DNA of 64,000 nt. Source: Tenodera sinensis (lineage: Eukaryota > Arthropoda > Insecta > Mantodea > Mantidae). A program made the position numbers and the translations under genes. This document shows positions 60,601-62,323 of the stretch, piece by piece (position 1 is the stretch's first letter; every line of letters starts with the position of its first letter). The stretch is taken from positions 151,409,751-151,473,750 of the forward strand of contig CM060967.1 in NCBI GenBank assembly GCA_030765045.1, written 5' to 3'. The notes below the pieces were generated by a model. It worked only from the letters and a program-made list of their open reading frames with translations. It made no database searches and had not been told where the DNA came from.

Positions 60601-62130
60601 TGAAAAATATTACTATGAAAAATAAAAAAATAAAAGATGGGAACTACTAAACATTCAAACAGTAATTCCTTGGTATCCTCGAAAAACAGCAGTTGCAACC
60701 TTCAGGTTGATTACAGGACATGATTGTCTGGCAAAACAGTTAAACAGAATTGGGATATATTCTTCGCCACTCTGTCCTCTATGTGATCTGCAAGAGGAAA
60801 TGGATCGAGACCACCTTCAAATATGCCTGGCCACTTCTAATGCCCCATCCATCAGTGAAAAATATTGGAGAGCAAGAGGATTAATGACTTCATTGTCAGA
60901 AATCCAGCATTAGCTAACAACAACATACTGTTTTACGTATGTTAGGGGTATTTCATCAATTAATATTGGTGTTGCTGGTCCATTAGACATAATCTGCATT
61001 TTTAGTTTGTTTAACGAGAGATCTGCAGATTTGCTATGTTCACATAATTGGTCCAGCATTTTTGGTAGTTCTAGTAGTGTTTTGGTGAATAGAACAACAT
61101 TGTCTGCAAACCTTAGATTCGTTGTTCTGGTTCCATCCAAGTTTATTCCAAATTGTTTGCTGTACTTCGTTTTTCAGAATATACCTTCCATTACACAGGT
61201 GAAAAGTTTGGGAGAGATTGGATCACCTTGGTGAACTCCTCTTTCTAGGTGGAATGGTTGACTTTCTATTTCCGTTTTCACCTTTGCAAAAGTTTGGCTG
61301 CATATTTTTTGCAGTATCCTTGTGCACTTTTCATCTGTCCCTTCAGCTGTTAGTGCTTATATTCAACAGAGTCGAACCCCTTACTATAGTCTACAAAGGC
61401 TAGGTATATAGTTAGGTAGAATTTTCCTACTTTCTCGATAAGTGGTTAATGGTTTATGGGTGGTCTATTGTGCTGAATCCCTTGTGAAAGCCTGCTTGTT
61501 CTGGTGGTTGGTTTTCATCTAGGACCTTAGTCATTGTTGTTATAATCTTGGTGAACAGCTTGTAGATGTGTGACATCAGACTTACAAGTCTGTAGTTGTT
61601 TATCTCGTCTTTGGTGCCTTTTTTGTGCAGAAGAATTATTGTGCTTGTTTTCCATTGTTTTGGAATTACTTCTGTTTCTAGGATTATGTTAAAGATTTGA
61701 CAGAATATGGGTGATAAATGACTTTCAGCTACTTTCAATTGTTCATTGCTTATCCCATCTTCTCCTGGTGTTTTTCAGTTTTTTTTAGTTCATTAATAGC
61801 AGTTCTGATTTCGCTGTATAAAATCAGTGGTGATTGTGTGTAGCAATATATAGAATAAAAATATATTAAAATTTTCTACAAATGATGATATTCCAAATAG
61901 CAGAAAATTAGAAGTACAAGCTCTTGAAATGTCTATATGCTTTAATGGTGTAATTTTTTTGTTTTTTACAGCTGATATTTGTGAAAGAATACACATGTGC
62001 AGAAGGAAAAGCCTTCCATGTGAAACATTTCTGTTGTTATGAGTGTGACATACCACTTGGGGGTAAGCAGTATATTTCAAAGGACAATCAACCATTTTGC
62101 CTTGACTGCTATCAGAATAAATTTGGCAAG
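14406..62130 (+). CDS. TES: Testin homologue (PET-LIM protein), exons 1-10 of a spliced gene
   Basis: Ten exons join without a phase error: 14406-14468, 17372-17460, 32980-33098, 33209-33309, 41981-42135, 44444-44504, 44809-45349, 51699-51850, 56951-57055 and 61972-62130, giving 515 codons. The product has the testin layout: Cys-rich N-terminal module (about 30-65), PET domain (about 95-195), linker, LIM1 (391-447) and LIM2 (457-508). LIM3 and the stop lie past the window edge. Testin is a focal-adhesion and actin-associated adaptor whose LIM domains bind partners such as zyxin and Ena/VASP in vertebrates. The linker (about 200-376) is longer than in vertebrate testin and is Pro/Gln/Ser-rich. 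Prickle and LMCD1 share PET-LIM architecture, but the N-terminal GAPC..C module and the LIM2 HxxH motif favour testin. Introns carry nearly all the mobile DNA in the window. Confidence 0.93.
14470..15645. other. Intron 1, unique part
   Basis: Contains an 82-codon open frame at 14641-14889 with no recognised motif and no donor or acceptor that would splice in phase to exon 2. It could be an alternative first exon region or chance. Nothing else is seen. Confidence 0.35.
15650..16140 (+). pseudogene. Penelope-like element remnant, GIY-YIG domain
   Basis: The frame 15658-15945 holds a GIY-YIG endonuclease domain as found at the C-terminus of PLE proteins: SAGVYKISC, then CGQVYIGIT (the YIG motif), then a KEHGRHSRLG helix and an AEHSLVFGH strand. 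The nuclease is thought to nick the target DNA for PLE integration. The reverse transcriptase is missing and the frame stops early. This is a fifth PLE lineage, distinct from those at 18.3, 26.5, 36.5 and 46.2 kb. Confidence 0.7.
16121..16141. repeat. Poly-C tract, 21 bases
   Basis: Twenty-one consecutive C at the 3' edge of the PLE remnant. Long homopolymer C is rare in this AT-rich sequence. Confidence 0.9.
16145..17370. other. Intron 1, remainder
   Basis: AT-rich intronic sequence running to the exon 2 acceptor (TTTTTCCAG). No coding motif or repeat partner was recognised. Confidence 0.5.
17372..17460 (+). CDS. TES: Testin exon 2, first half of the Cys-rich module
   Basis: Reads PHRLAHEIGAGAPCFVC then ACPGLDLHFW, the testin-specific GAPC..C...C..(L/F)HFWR segment. 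Acceptor TTTTTCCAG, donor AG|GTGAGA, phase 2, with the Arg codon split to exon 3. Confidence 0.92.
18006..18049 (-). ncRNA. Hammerhead ribozyme-like motif, PLE B left arm
   Basis: On the minus strand: AUU, core CUGAUGA, one extra A, helix II GGCC/GGCC, GAAA, GCU, C, AAU. Helix I proximal pairs AUU/AAU, helix III is the palindrome AGCU, and the predicted cleavage is after the C preceding AAU. All conserved core bases of a type I hammerhead are present apart from the extra base between CUGAUGA and helix II. PLEs are known carriers of such ribozymes; activity here is inferred. Confidence 0.65.
18739..18782 (+). ncRNA. Hammerhead ribozyme-like motif, PLE B right arm
   Basis: Inverted partner of the motif at 18006-18049. 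The core is CUGACGA (18742-18748), then an extra A, GGCC paired with AGCC (one mismatch at the loop end), GAAA (18772-18775), GCU, C779 and AAU. It is slightly more decayed in helix II than the left-arm copy. Confidence 0.55.
19056..19288 (+). mobile_element. tRNA-derived SINE, family 2, with target-site duplication
   Basis: Flanked by gtaaaaccacaa at 19044-19055 and 19289-19300. The head has a full tRNA-like A box (GGTGGCTCAGTTGGTTAGA) and B box (GGGTTCAAACCC); the body runs to a CGTTAAACAACA end with a short AATAAT tail. Polymerase III transcription of a tRNA-like head is usual for the class. A minus-strand partial copy is at 21050-21186. Confidence 0.88.
19509..20384 (+). mobile_element. 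IS630/Tc1-type transposon with ~125-bp inverted repeats, internally deleted
   Basis: Both ends begin with a GGGTGTCCCAAAAAAACAC-type terminus and remain alignable for about 125 bases (19511-19640 against 20255-20380). They sit in TATATA contexts compatible with TA duplication. The inside keeps the end of a transposase: near 19960-20050 a GPVPWPTRSPDLAPLDYLLW segment carries the third catalytic Asp region. The rest of the transposase is deleted. Confidence 0.75.
20460..21690 (+). pseudogene. IS630-type transposase remnant
   Basis: The frame 21252-21686 holds the middle part of an IS630/Tc1-type transposase: RNIHTLSFEWSTKHRLAVN, WLNIINCIIGIYLPP and LEHIRHV strands, with the first catalytic Asp region degenerate. 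Upstream (20460-21050) sequence resembling a transposon left end is seen, but the frame is lost. A family 2 SINE interrupts it at 21050-21186. Confidence 0.55.
21050..21186 (-). mobile_element. tRNA-derived SINE, family 2, truncated
   Basis: Reverse-oriented partial copy of the SINE at 19056-19288, matching its tRNA-like head and first part of the body (the CTTAAAAACGA block and the A and B boxes). Confidence 0.8.
22056..22291. mobile_element. 236-bp MITE inside LINE
   Basis: Flanked by catga (22051-22055 and 22292-22296). The ends are weak inverted repeats (GTGTCGGC.. against GGGCGTCGC in reverse complement), each followed by a G7-containing run pairing with the other end. The middle is AT-rich without ORF. 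Removing it restores the LINE reading frame through QTMKQTLLFAND. Confidence 0.75.
23828..26058 (-). mobile_element. hAT transposon with 8-bp target-site duplication
   Basis: Terminal inverted repeats tagggctcggaagttcatgc (left) and its near-perfect complement ending at 26058, flanked by the exact 8-bp duplication atcataat (23820-23827 and 26059-26066). Eight-base duplications are diagnostic of hAT. It is inserted in the C-terminal codons of LINE copy 1, so it is younger than that LINE. Length 2231 bp. Confidence 0.93.
23991..25051 (-). pseudogene. hAT transposase, broken
   Basis: Three adjoining frames: 25051-24689 (LLLFVTDAGPYM, the second catalytic Asp region, and HVTCLAHALHRI, the C..H motif), 24696-24376 (LTRWGTWVDA) and 24425-23991 (SITSCDVERSFSRYK, the hAT dimerisation motif). 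Frames change around 24690 and 24400. The N-terminal DNA-binding region upstream of 25051 is further decayed (stops near 25055 and 25240). The same protein family is seen at 4385-5640. Confidence 0.75.
26105..26190 (-). repeat. SINE 3' end with (GAGT)n
   Basis: A GAGT tetramer array joined to GATTAGGGTTTAAGGGCCTG and GTCGACAGCTAGGTCATTAG. This is the same unit as at 62324-62371 and, reversed, 1400-1502, but with more of the core retained. Confidence 0.65.
26472..27329 (-). CDS. PLE A protein, C-terminal part with GIY-YIG nuclease
   Basis: An uninterrupted 285-codon frame. It has a basic PLE linker (LPLLDLKLIKNKDRINFGIH, matching the end of the reverse-transcriptase thumb), a Lys-rich region, then GIYQIECSDCNEIYIGKTKR (GIY and YIG motifs, about residues 170-190), a RSKERVRN helix and an AFHFWTKNHDIK strand. 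It ends with an acidic Ser/Pro tail. The reverse transcriptase core is missing because the element is 5'-truncated at the dimer junction, so it is probably not expressed as a functional retroelement protein. Confidence 0.8.
   Translation of the reverse strand: MEVEKDNKLPLLDLKLIKNKDRINFGIHRKPTQTDNYIKANSYNPRSHKQAIFNSLTHRLVNIPLSAEEYKTEYYKIIEITQKNSFPKELVDKKVKQAEKKKLLKEITTLTAAKTKMIFKKFTYHPWAFDKFKKVCKEYNIQLAPVNHYSIKNLLLSNIKDAIPPNKKSGIYQIECSDCNEIYIGKTKRNLEIRSKERVRNIKSKQLEKSAVAFHFWTKNHDIKLEPKLLKHITGKQELSTWEQIFILKNRNRVFNFDIPQRDIFSKFIEPLPEETSEEASPSAP
27642..27782 (+). mobile_element. Penelope-like element D fragment
   Basis: Matches the right half and one-sided tail of the family D miniature at 43751-44005 (GAATGAGTTGG through TTAGTTTCTAATTTGTTC and the GCTTCACTGTTAATAGCTTC tail). 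The left arm of the dimer lacks it (CACAAACAAG joins CAATTTTTAATAG directly), which fixes the ends. No target duplication is apparent. Its hammerhead core is cut off at the left edge. Confidence 0.75.
28176..29510 (+). mobile_element. mariner transposon, 1335 bp, TA duplication
   Basis: Terminal inverted repeats of about 28 bases (cgagggccgttcagaaag at the left, the complement of cgagggccattcagaaag at the right) flanked by TA (28174-28175, 29511-29512). It sits inside the PLE A right arm and carries one transposase gene with a single in-frame stop, so it is a recent insertion. Confidence 0.95.
28323..29411 (+). pseudogene. mariner transposase with one nonsense codon
   Basis: One frame of about 357 codons from the probable ATG at 28338 (MCAAIENPAK) to the stop at 29409, interrupted only by TGA at 28965-28967 where the family normally has Trp. 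It shows the paired helix-turn-helix region (residues 1-110), then the catalytic triad: VTGDETW, LHDNARPHSA and YSPDLAPSDYHLF. The D34D spacing is that of mariner proper. The gene cuts and pastes its own element at TA sites. The upstream ATG at 28323 is in frame but less likely by family length. The TGA would truncate it after the first catalytic Asp. Confidence 0.93.
29848..29895 (+). ncRNA. Hammerhead ribozyme-like motif, PLE A right arm
   Basis: CCGG (29850-29853), core UUGAUAA (29854-29860), extra U, helix II GGAGG (29862-29866) paired with CCUUC (29875-29879), GAAA (29880-29883), helix III ACGCGU palindrome, C889, then CAGG for helix I (one mismatch; other copies have CCGG). U3 and A8 replace the usual C3-G8 core pair. 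The left arm (26402-26450) has lost GAAAC, and the copy at 38576 has CAAAU. Confidence 0.55.
30165..30450 (+). repeat. Unrecognised coding-like repeat, copy 1
   Basis: Aligns at DNA and protein level with 43225-43735 (reverse strand). Shared residues include the segments ANDL..ICASDVM, EINKTLLIM and YKYK..L.H. Several frames are used. I do not recognise the protein. It starts about 160 bases after the PLE A right duplication. Confidence 0.5.
30830..32600 (-). mobile_element. RT-RNaseH LINE, copy 2, 5'-truncated
   Basis: Minus-strand copy of the LINE at 57540-60926. It ends in the same CTAACAACAACA tail (at 30832) and keeps RNase H and the LINE C-terminus (30840-31640), the frame 32220-31639 (NTTYNVYIKPLFTYC, LRLITGAIKTTPIAA) and RT blocks up to about 32600 (FSWLCHSLTQ, GLPQGAVLSTTLYN). 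It is truncated inside the RT palm. Several frameshifts; the nucleotide similarity to the plus-strand copy is high. Confidence 0.88.
32980..33098 (+). CDS. TES: Testin exon 3, second half of the Cys-rich module
   Basis: Completes the Arg codon and reads KLCRNCKCKKEDHDV, the CRNCKC..E.HDV signature of testin, then EGYEQFEILF. Acceptor GTGAAG|G, donor GCTT|GTAAGT, phase 1. Confidence 0.92.
33209..33309 (+). CDS. TES: Testin exon 4, start of PET domain
   Basis: Reads NMKVPEAVGAKIVDKK then VPFDWVPPNVSEDL; the F.W.PP motif begins the PET domain. The preceding intron is only 110 bases. Acceptor TTTTGTAG, donor TTG|GTGAGT, phase 0. The next intron is 8.7 kb. Confidence 0.92.
33590..34265 (+). pseudogene. 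mariner-type transposase remnant
   Basis: Decayed reading with MGDETWM near 33713, QHPKTELRGILLHY near 33925 (where the second catalytic Asp motif is lost) and a P..APCDFFLF-like third motif near 34050-34075. A C-terminal REWNAQRVPG-like stretch follows. Several stops and frame changes. It is older than the mariner at 28176 and a different lineage. Confidence 0.6.
34280..35150. mobile_element. IS630-type element with ~190-bp inverted repeats
   Basis: Sequence 34310-34475 is the inverted complement of about 34945-35110 (shared AAAGGCTTTACTTACCTACT-like and CTATCATAGAAAGG blocks). The inside, read on the minus strand, keeps a transposase tail (a WGYLKTKC..THTPW-like piece and a KYLPANCQHYQKCM-like piece in shifting frames). 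Terminal bases are not clear, so the ends are approximate. Confidence 0.55.
35160..35720. other. Intron 4 segment, nothing recognised
   Basis: AT-rich; includes a short stretch (35335-35365) resembling the GTGGCATTGAATTTTTCA block of the 325-bp SINE family in reverse, too short to call. Confidence 0.35.
35725..36850 (-). mobile_element. Penelope-like element D, 5'-truncated
   Basis: Minus-strand PLE: frames 36620-36465 (KKSGIYQFSCLDCDKIYIGK, GIY-YIG nuclease) and 36101-35907 (ADHFWSFNHEINPEVKLLK and the C-terminal end), separated by a nested SINE. The left end is the CTAAAGTAAGAACAAATTAG arm with a decayed hammerhead motif at 35788-35830 (GAGA instead of GAAA). The right end has a short inverted arm plus the one-sided tail. 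A target duplication could not be found. Confidence 0.8.
36146..36449 (+). mobile_element. tRNA-derived SINE, family 3, nested in PLE D
   Basis: Flanked by aaaatgtt (36138-36145 and 36450-36457). It begins at the tRNA-like B box (GGGTTCGATCCCC), so the head is truncated. The body contains CTGGCCGGGAGGGCT and CAATGACGCCTGTAGTGGGC, shared with the copy at 56208-56385. It interrupts the PLE between the nuclease and the C-terminus. Confidence 0.85.
36851..37539. other. Intron 4 segment, nothing recognised
   Basis: AT-rich, without ORF or repeat partner that I can see. Confidence 0.45.
37540..37710 (+). repeat. Unclassified repeat R, copy 3 (fragment)
   Basis: Aligns with the 50420-50580 part of repeat R: GGTAAACTGTAAGAGAGGCA.., CAAGATATTCTTTGTTATTG. 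A further short piece (CAACACATCAGATTT, 38757) matches the far end of repeat R. The space between is filled by other insertions. Confidence 0.55.
37711..38204. other. Intron 4 segment, nothing recognised
   Basis: AT-rich intronic sequence; possibly decayed repeat R interior. Confidence 0.3.
38205..38336 (+). mobile_element. Short LINE-tailed retroposon, copy 2
   Basis: Same body as 945-1080 (GGTGCTCTCTAAAAAGTGGT, ATTACTGCTATTGCTCTC) joined to the LINE 3' tail ending GCTAACAACA. TTGCTCTCTTCAATAT and the following ATATTGGAGAGCAA form a near-perfect stem. Confidence 0.65.
38576..38712 (+). mobile_element. Penelope-like element A 3' end fragment
   Basis: Matches 29853-29989 (right end of the PLE A dimer) including the hammerhead region and the one-sided tail. 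The ribozyme core here is damaged (CAAAU in place of GAAAC). Confidence 0.8.
38916..39399 (-). repeat. 3' LTR
   Basis: 484 bp, matching the 5' LTR over the translated stretches of both LTRs. The TA-rich middle (TTAATATATATTACA) may hold the promoter. A purine-rich GATGAGGGGCA stretch precedes it on the minus strand and could be the polypurine tract. Confidence 0.9.
39582..39620 (-). repeat. Poly-A tract (39 bases) at end of gag
   Basis: 39 consecutive T on the plus strand. It lies where gag should continue into nucleocapsid and pol, and marks the break in the element. Confidence 0.9.
39621..41191 (-). CDS. Retrotransposon Gag with long coiled coil
   Basis: An open frame of about 523 codons from ATG at 41191, running into poly-Lys where the A tract (39582-39620, minus strand) begins. 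Residues about 55-330 are a coiled coil with internal repeats of a DVAKLRE-(D/N)S-VRNV-ELKA unit. Residues about 375-520 are a capsid-like retrotransposon Gag domain: FDEEAGDNPKIFIKELEDYF, CLKKNALEWLRLTL, FINRFWGPGRQ, MMEYFLKLANKS and RHYPPHIRKII. No zinc knuckle or protease is seen before the A tract. Gag packages element RNA in virus-like particles; the layout is of the Ty3/gypsy type. Confidence 0.8.
41334..41817 (-). repeat. 5' LTR
   Basis: 484 bp; carries the transcription start signals for gag. Pairs with 38916-39399. Confidence 0.9.
41981..42135 (+). CDS. TES: Testin exon 5, core of PET domain
   Basis: Reads AAEYMQQLPECKLPISGSDG then GALYRRQQLEKQVPLHDLD and CHGLTDNEIKG, the highly conserved PET core (YM..LP...P..GS.GA.YR..QL..Q.P.HD.D...C). 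Acceptor ATTTTTAG, donor GG|GTAGGT, phase 2. Only 160 bases separate it from the LTR element. Confidence 0.95.
42330..42500 (-). mobile_element. tRNA-related SINE (325-bp family), minus strand, truncated
   Basis: Reverse complement shows GTGTGGTTTACTGGG, TTGGAGAATTTAATGTCATA and ATAGCTTAGTGGTTAGAGCA in the family order. It lacks the B box and everything downstream. Confidence 0.7.
42501..43220. other. Intron 5 segment, nothing recognised
   Basis: AT-rich, with a short GA-rich run at 42657-42690. Confidence 0.45.
43219..43725 (-). pseudogene. Unrecognised coding-like repeat, copy 2
   Basis: A 168-codon open frame starting MANDLATICASDVMQIEVG. The first two thirds align with 30165-30450, where the same protein segments persist in broken frames. 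No domain is recognised; there is no signal peptide and no clear zinc or enzyme motif. Two copies with protein-level similarity mean it came from a coding element or a retrocopied gene. No spliced host gene is suggested. Confidence 0.45.
43751..44005 (+). mobile_element. PLE D-derived 255-bp miniature element with hammerhead
   Basis: Flanked by the 13-bp direct duplication acctctgtactag (43738-43750 and 44006-44018). Contains inverted 47-base arms (43796-43842 and 43958-44004), a one-sided tail at the left (43751-43795) and an intact hammerhead-like motif between the arms. No ORF. It corresponds to the two ends of PLE D without the coding region. Confidence 0.88.
43891..43933 (+). ncRNA. Hammerhead ribozyme-like motif, PLE D miniature
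   Basis: GCU (43891-43893), core UUGAGAA (43894-43900), extra U, helix II GAGUUG/CAACUU (902-907 with 912-917, one G-U), GAAA (918-921), helix III ACCC-U-GGGU (921-929), U930, AGC (931-933) pairing with GCU. Every helix closes. U3-A8 again replaces C3-G8. Confidence 0.6.
44444..44504 (+). CDS. TES: Testin exon 6, end of PET domain
   Basis: 61 bases reading LEHYLENLKNNVVGQGQVVK, the C-terminal helix of the PET domain. Acceptor TTCTTGCAG, donor AAG|GTAATG, phase 0. Confidence 0.92.
44600..44772 (+). mobile_element. tRNA-related SINE (325-bp family) in intron 6
   Basis: A box GTAGCTCAGTTGTTAGAGCA and B box GGTTCAAATCC followed by GGCATTGAATTTTTCAG. It fills most of the 304-bp intron 6 and ends about 35 bases before the exon 7 acceptor. 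Confidence 0.85.
44809..45349 (+). CDS. TES: Testin exon 7, long linker
   Basis: 541 bases encoding residues 197-376. It begins LPALYTEQRLRQMGPKMQTA, has a hexaproline (about 252-257) and then Gly/Gln/Ser/Val-rich sequence. It ends in AATIEEELAGKLELLK, a short acidic helix just before LIM1. Such a large linker exon is absent from vertebrate testin as I know it; a Pro-rich stretch could serve as an EVH1 or SH3 ligand (inference). Donor AAGG|GTAAAG, phase 1. Confidence 0.9.
45823..45863 (-). ncRNA. Hammerhead ribozyme-like motif, PLE C
   Basis: Minus strand: CCC, core CUGAGGA, extra U, helix II GGCG/CGCU (one G-U), GAAA, GC, U, U17, GGG. Helix I CCC/GGG and helix III palindrome AGCU close. This is the same layout as PLE B with different helix sequences. 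Confidence 0.6.
45980..46492 (-). CDS. PLE C protein, C-terminal GIY-YIG nuclease
   Basis: 170 open codons. APGIYEIPCSCGKVYIGQTG (GIY and YIG motifs), TVEDRIKEHQRC helix (active-site Arg region), KSAVAEHTYNTDHKI strand, and a SRYYDRVIKEALYIK C-terminal helix shared with PLE B (DRVIKEAIQIK). The upstream reverse transcriptase is missing by 5' truncation; residues 1-50 belong to the linker. Probably not mobile by itself. Confidence 0.85.
   Translation of the reverse strand: MMIVSRANIPYCGALSGKIGRLLMKYQIKTVFKPPTKIKQFLGSAKDNLGLRAPGIYEIPCSCGKVYIGQTGRTVEDRIKEHQRCIRLGYPEKSAVAEHTYNTDHKIKFASTKILEKSSRYYDRVIKEALYIKANKNNFNRDEGLQISKAWTPVIQHISPPQCRETSAIT
47120..47877 (+). mobile_element. piggyBac-type MITE, truncated copy
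   Basis: Begins TTAA (47116-47119) then CCTCTTGAGCGATGGCCATT, identical to the left end of 62160-63412, and follows it to about 47770. The right end is lost, with about 90 divergent bases before a last matching AAAGTGTTTCGTGT. It is inserted in repeat R. No transposase. Confidence 0.8.
47880..48205 (-). pseudogene. Penelope-like element A fragment
   Basis: Minus strand encodes, in broken frames, the C-terminal PLE A segment (KQKQKNQQ..FGKK, KQELSTV, RTEFSVLISHR in shifted frames) and then the GGTTGATAATGGAGG half of its hammerhead region, cut at about 47905. Confidence 0.6.
48227..49089 (+). mobile_element. IS630-type transposon, internally deleted, TA duplication
   Basis: Inverted ends cagggttattacaaatgat and the complement of cagggtgattacaaatgat, extending to the CATCGGGTTTT block, flanked by TA (48225-48226, 49090-49091). 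863 bp. It contains only the C-terminal half of a transposase. Confidence 0.88.
48566..48841 (+). pseudogene. IS630-type transposase C-terminal half
   Basis: Encodes FIFQQDGAPPHW (second catalytic Asp), LNEELPNRWIGR and a FPDLTVCDLFLWGYVKD segment (third catalytic Asp region), in one frame. The first catalytic Asp and the DNA-binding domain are deleted, and the frame ends before the true C-terminus because of a shift near 48835. Confidence 0.8.
49095..49215 (+). mobile_element. tRNA-related SINE (325-bp family), truncated
   Basis: Contains GTAATCACC-proximal sequence, then GCCGTGGTAGCTCAGTGGTT (A box) and GTGGTTCAAATCC (B box). It begins two bases after the TA of the IS630-type element. Diverged after the B box. 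Confidence 0.7.
49216..50029. other. Intron 7 segment, nothing recognised
   Basis: T-rich sequence without ORF. Parts of 49850-50020 look like an old reverse-oriented coding remnant but no motif can be read. Confidence 0.4.
50030..50835 (+). repeat. Unclassified repeat R, copy 2, uninterrupted
   Basis: The least interrupted copy, about 800 bp, reading from TTTTACTTTTTCTACTG to AACACATCAGATTTTTTG. Contains GTCTGTCTGTCGGGTCTGTG and a poly-A run (50154-50164). No ORF. It serves as the empty site for PLE C. Confidence 0.75.
50945..51420 (+). repeat. Possible SINE-like repeat
   Basis: A B-box-like GGTTCAATTCCC (50995-51006) preceded by a tRNA-like stretch, then a C-rich body (CACCTCACCTCATCCCTTCC). 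There is no second copy in the window and no target duplication found, so this is tentative. Confidence 0.35.
51699..51850 (+). CDS. TES: Testin exon 8, first zinc finger of LIM1
   Basis: Encodes Cys391, Cys394, His417 and Cys420 and begins the second finger with Cys423 and Cys426 (LNCKQCKEAI, FAERAGDHIAWHPQCFVC). Acceptor CCAAACAG, donor AAG|GTGGGC, phase 0. Confidence 0.95.
52060..52602 (-). pseudogene. Penelope-like element remnant (family A-related)
   Basis: Minus strand reads INNCEIIFIENTKRKLEIRL (degenerate YIG motif, IFIEN for IYIGK) and then NFHFWQENQDFTKEWLN and WKKRFIAKNKDSLIQFNI, the C-terminal end of a PLE protein. The Tigger-type element follows immediately at 52605. Confidence 0.65.
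52605..53497 (+). mobile_element. Tigger/pogo-type element, internally deleted, TA duplication
   Basis: Inverted ends CAGTAAAACCTTGTTTATC and the complement of CAGTAAAACCTCATTTATC, flanked by TA (52603-52604, 53498-53499). 893 bp. The internal frame 53019-53261 fuses a pogo-type N-terminal helix-turn-helix to a short KQRTVNQFF C-terminal motif. Confidence 0.92.
53019..53261 (+). pseudogene. Tigger transposase, internal deletion
   Basis: 80 codons: KMDAIKRIDKEETLKKIAAE is the pogo/CENP-B-type DNA-binding helix region, and LKQRTVNQFFV is the typical extreme C-terminus. The whole DDE catalytic domain between them is missing, yet the frame is open. A binding-only peptide is conceivable but nothing shows it is made. 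Confidence 0.75.
53500..54500. other. Intron 8 segment
   Basis: Contains a minus-strand 122-codon frame (53561-53929) with an acidic, Lys/Glu-rich helical stretch (EETKSDIEKKIDVVEECLDQ) that I do not recognise. It may belong to the split retroelement left of the Tigger insertion. Otherwise AT-rich. Confidence 0.35.
54505..54628 (+). mobile_element. Short LINE-tailed retroposon, copy 3
   Basis: GCGGTTACTATTACTGCTAT body joined through ATCATCAGTGAAAAATATTG to the LINE 3' tail ending AACAACAACAACAG. This copy keeps the junction ATCAGTGAAAA present in the full LINE (60852). Confidence 0.65.
54822..55010 (+). repeat. Degenerate 46-bp minisatellite
   Basis: About four units beginning near 54828, 54868, 54914 and 54960, with consensus CTCACTNAAGTGYCAAAC then GGATTGCTCTT. 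The period is 46 bases between the middle units. Confidence 0.7.
55011..56120. other. Intron 8 segment, nothing recognised
   Basis: AT-rich. The 96-codon frame at 55419-55709 has no recognisable motif. Confidence 0.4.
56125..56685 (+). mobile_element. 325-bp SINE family, more than one unit in tandem, with nested SINE
   Basis: The GAATTTTTCAGTTCCAATTC block occurs at 56130 and again at 56640. After removing the nested SINE (56208-56385) the spacing is about 325 bases, the same period as the array at 59351. One full tRNA-like region lies at 56570-56640 (A box TGTAGCTTAATGGTTAGAGC, B box GGTTCAAGTCCC). Confidence 0.75.
56208..56385 (+). mobile_element. tRNA-derived SINE, family 3, nested
   Basis: Body matches 36265-36440 (CTGGCCGGGAGGGCT, AATGACGCCTGTAGTGGGC). 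Flanked by aacagtaagttt and aacagtatgttt (56196-56207, 56386-56397; one mismatch). The tRNA head is truncated. Confidence 0.82.
56951..57055 (+). CDS. TES: Testin exon 9, end of LIM1 and start of LIM2
   Basis: ELLVDLIYFYHKGLVYCGRH gives the last LIM1 ligands Cys444 and His447; RCFACDE gives LIM2 Cys457 and Cys460. Acceptor TTTTTCAG, donor GAG|GTAAGT, phase 0. Confidence 0.95.
57060..57530. other. Intron 9, left part
   Basis: Low-complexity-free intronic sequence, with a minus-strand stretch (57140-57520) that resembles decayed retroelement code (VMLGVRHGY..SISEKQNPNI) but is not assignable. Confidence 0.35.
57537..58280 (+). pseudogene. LINE reverse transcriptase
   Basis: 247 codons with all palm and finger blocks: KKSPGPDHIHPEFIKNL, ALIVPLLKKDK, NYRPIALTS, CQAGFRE, SVFIDFQSAYDS (first catalytic Asp), HCGLPKGAVLSTTLFNIFIN and LFADDLIMW (catalytic FADD). 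A frameshift at about 58250 moves translation into the frame 58244-59200. The protein copies element RNA into DNA at the nicked target. Confidence 0.92.
58290..59396 (+). pseudogene. LINE connecting domain and RNase H start
   Basis: Continues from the RT: KEAKYLGVTFDTKLTW (thumb motif), SRATLNTTYNVYIKPLFTYC and LRLITGAIKTTPIAA. At 59090 FHIYTDGSLIS begins RNase H (first catalytic Asp). A second frameshift near 59125 leads to NFDGEIEAIRMALQNLLYRI (catalytic Glu) and ILSDSRAAIIAI (third Asp), ending at the SINE array. Confidence 0.9.
59351..60390 (+). mobile_element. Tandem trimer of a 325-bp tRNA-related SINE
   Basis: CGGAAGGT recurs at 59351, 59676, 60001 and 60326, exactly 325 bases apart, so the insert is three full units plus 65 bases. 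It is flanked by one 12-bp duplication, aattatagaatg (59339-59350 and 60391-60402). Each unit has a tRNA-like region (AGCTTAGTGGTAGAGCGTCC A box, TGGTTCAAATCCC B box). Units differ by only a few bases. Confidence 0.93.
60404..60924 (+). pseudogene. LINE RNase H end and C-terminal region
   Basis: HLVFQWIPAHCGLSGNEKAD (the His and last Asp of RNase H), then after a stop at 60623 a further frame, PWYPRKTAVATFRLITGHDC, and the CPLCDLQEEMDRDHL zinc-binding-like motif. Ends at the TAG within CATTAGC. Confidence 0.9.
60927..61790 (-). pseudogene. Second LINE lineage, reverse transcriptase remnant
   Basis: Minus strand: 61738-61454 reads PKQWKTSTIILLHKKGTKDE, INNYRLVSLMSHIYKLFTKI and EQAGFHKGFSTIDHP (RT blocks 1-3), and 61140-60910 reads TNLRFADNVVLFTK (block with FADN for FADD), SLNKLKMQIMSN. 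The middle is in other frames. This is a different LINE family from the one ending at 60926, which it abuts directly. Confidence 0.8.
61972..62130 (+). CDS. TES: Testin exon 10, LIM2
   Basis: LIFVKEYTCAEGKAFHVKHF supplies His478 and His481; CCYEC supplies Cys484 and Cys487; FCLDCY supplies Cys505 and Cys508. The HxxH in place of HxxC is typical of testin LIM2. Acceptor TTTTTTACAG, donor AAG|GTAAGA, phase 0. The piggyBac-type MITE begins only 29 bases into the intron. Confidence 0.95.
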
Positions 62131-62323
62131 GTAAGAAAACTCTGTAACAACTGTATTAACCTCTTGAGCGATGGCCATTTAAAATGTCCGCGAGCCGAGA
62201 ACTGCTACCGAATATCCAGCGCAGGGCATTTAAAGTGTTTCGTATATACACAGCTGTATTTTGTGTAAATATTAAGTTATTTTAATGAAACAAAAGCTGG
62301 TATAAAACTCGTTATATGCAGTA

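Larger units (their letters stand above)
57540..60926 (+). mobile_element. RT-RNaseH LINE, copy 3, interrupted by a SINE trimer
   Basis: The longest copy: reverse transcriptase (57552-58290), connecting region, RNase H (59080 to 60510) and a C-terminal Cys/His region (SPLCPLCDLQEEMDRDHL at about 60765). It ends CATTAGCTAACAACAACA. 5'-truncated within the RT N-terminal region (KKSPGPDHI), so the endonuclease is missing. RT plus RNase H places it near the I/Jockey-related LINE groups. The 1040-bp SINE array at 59351-60390 splits RNase H. Confidence 0.92.
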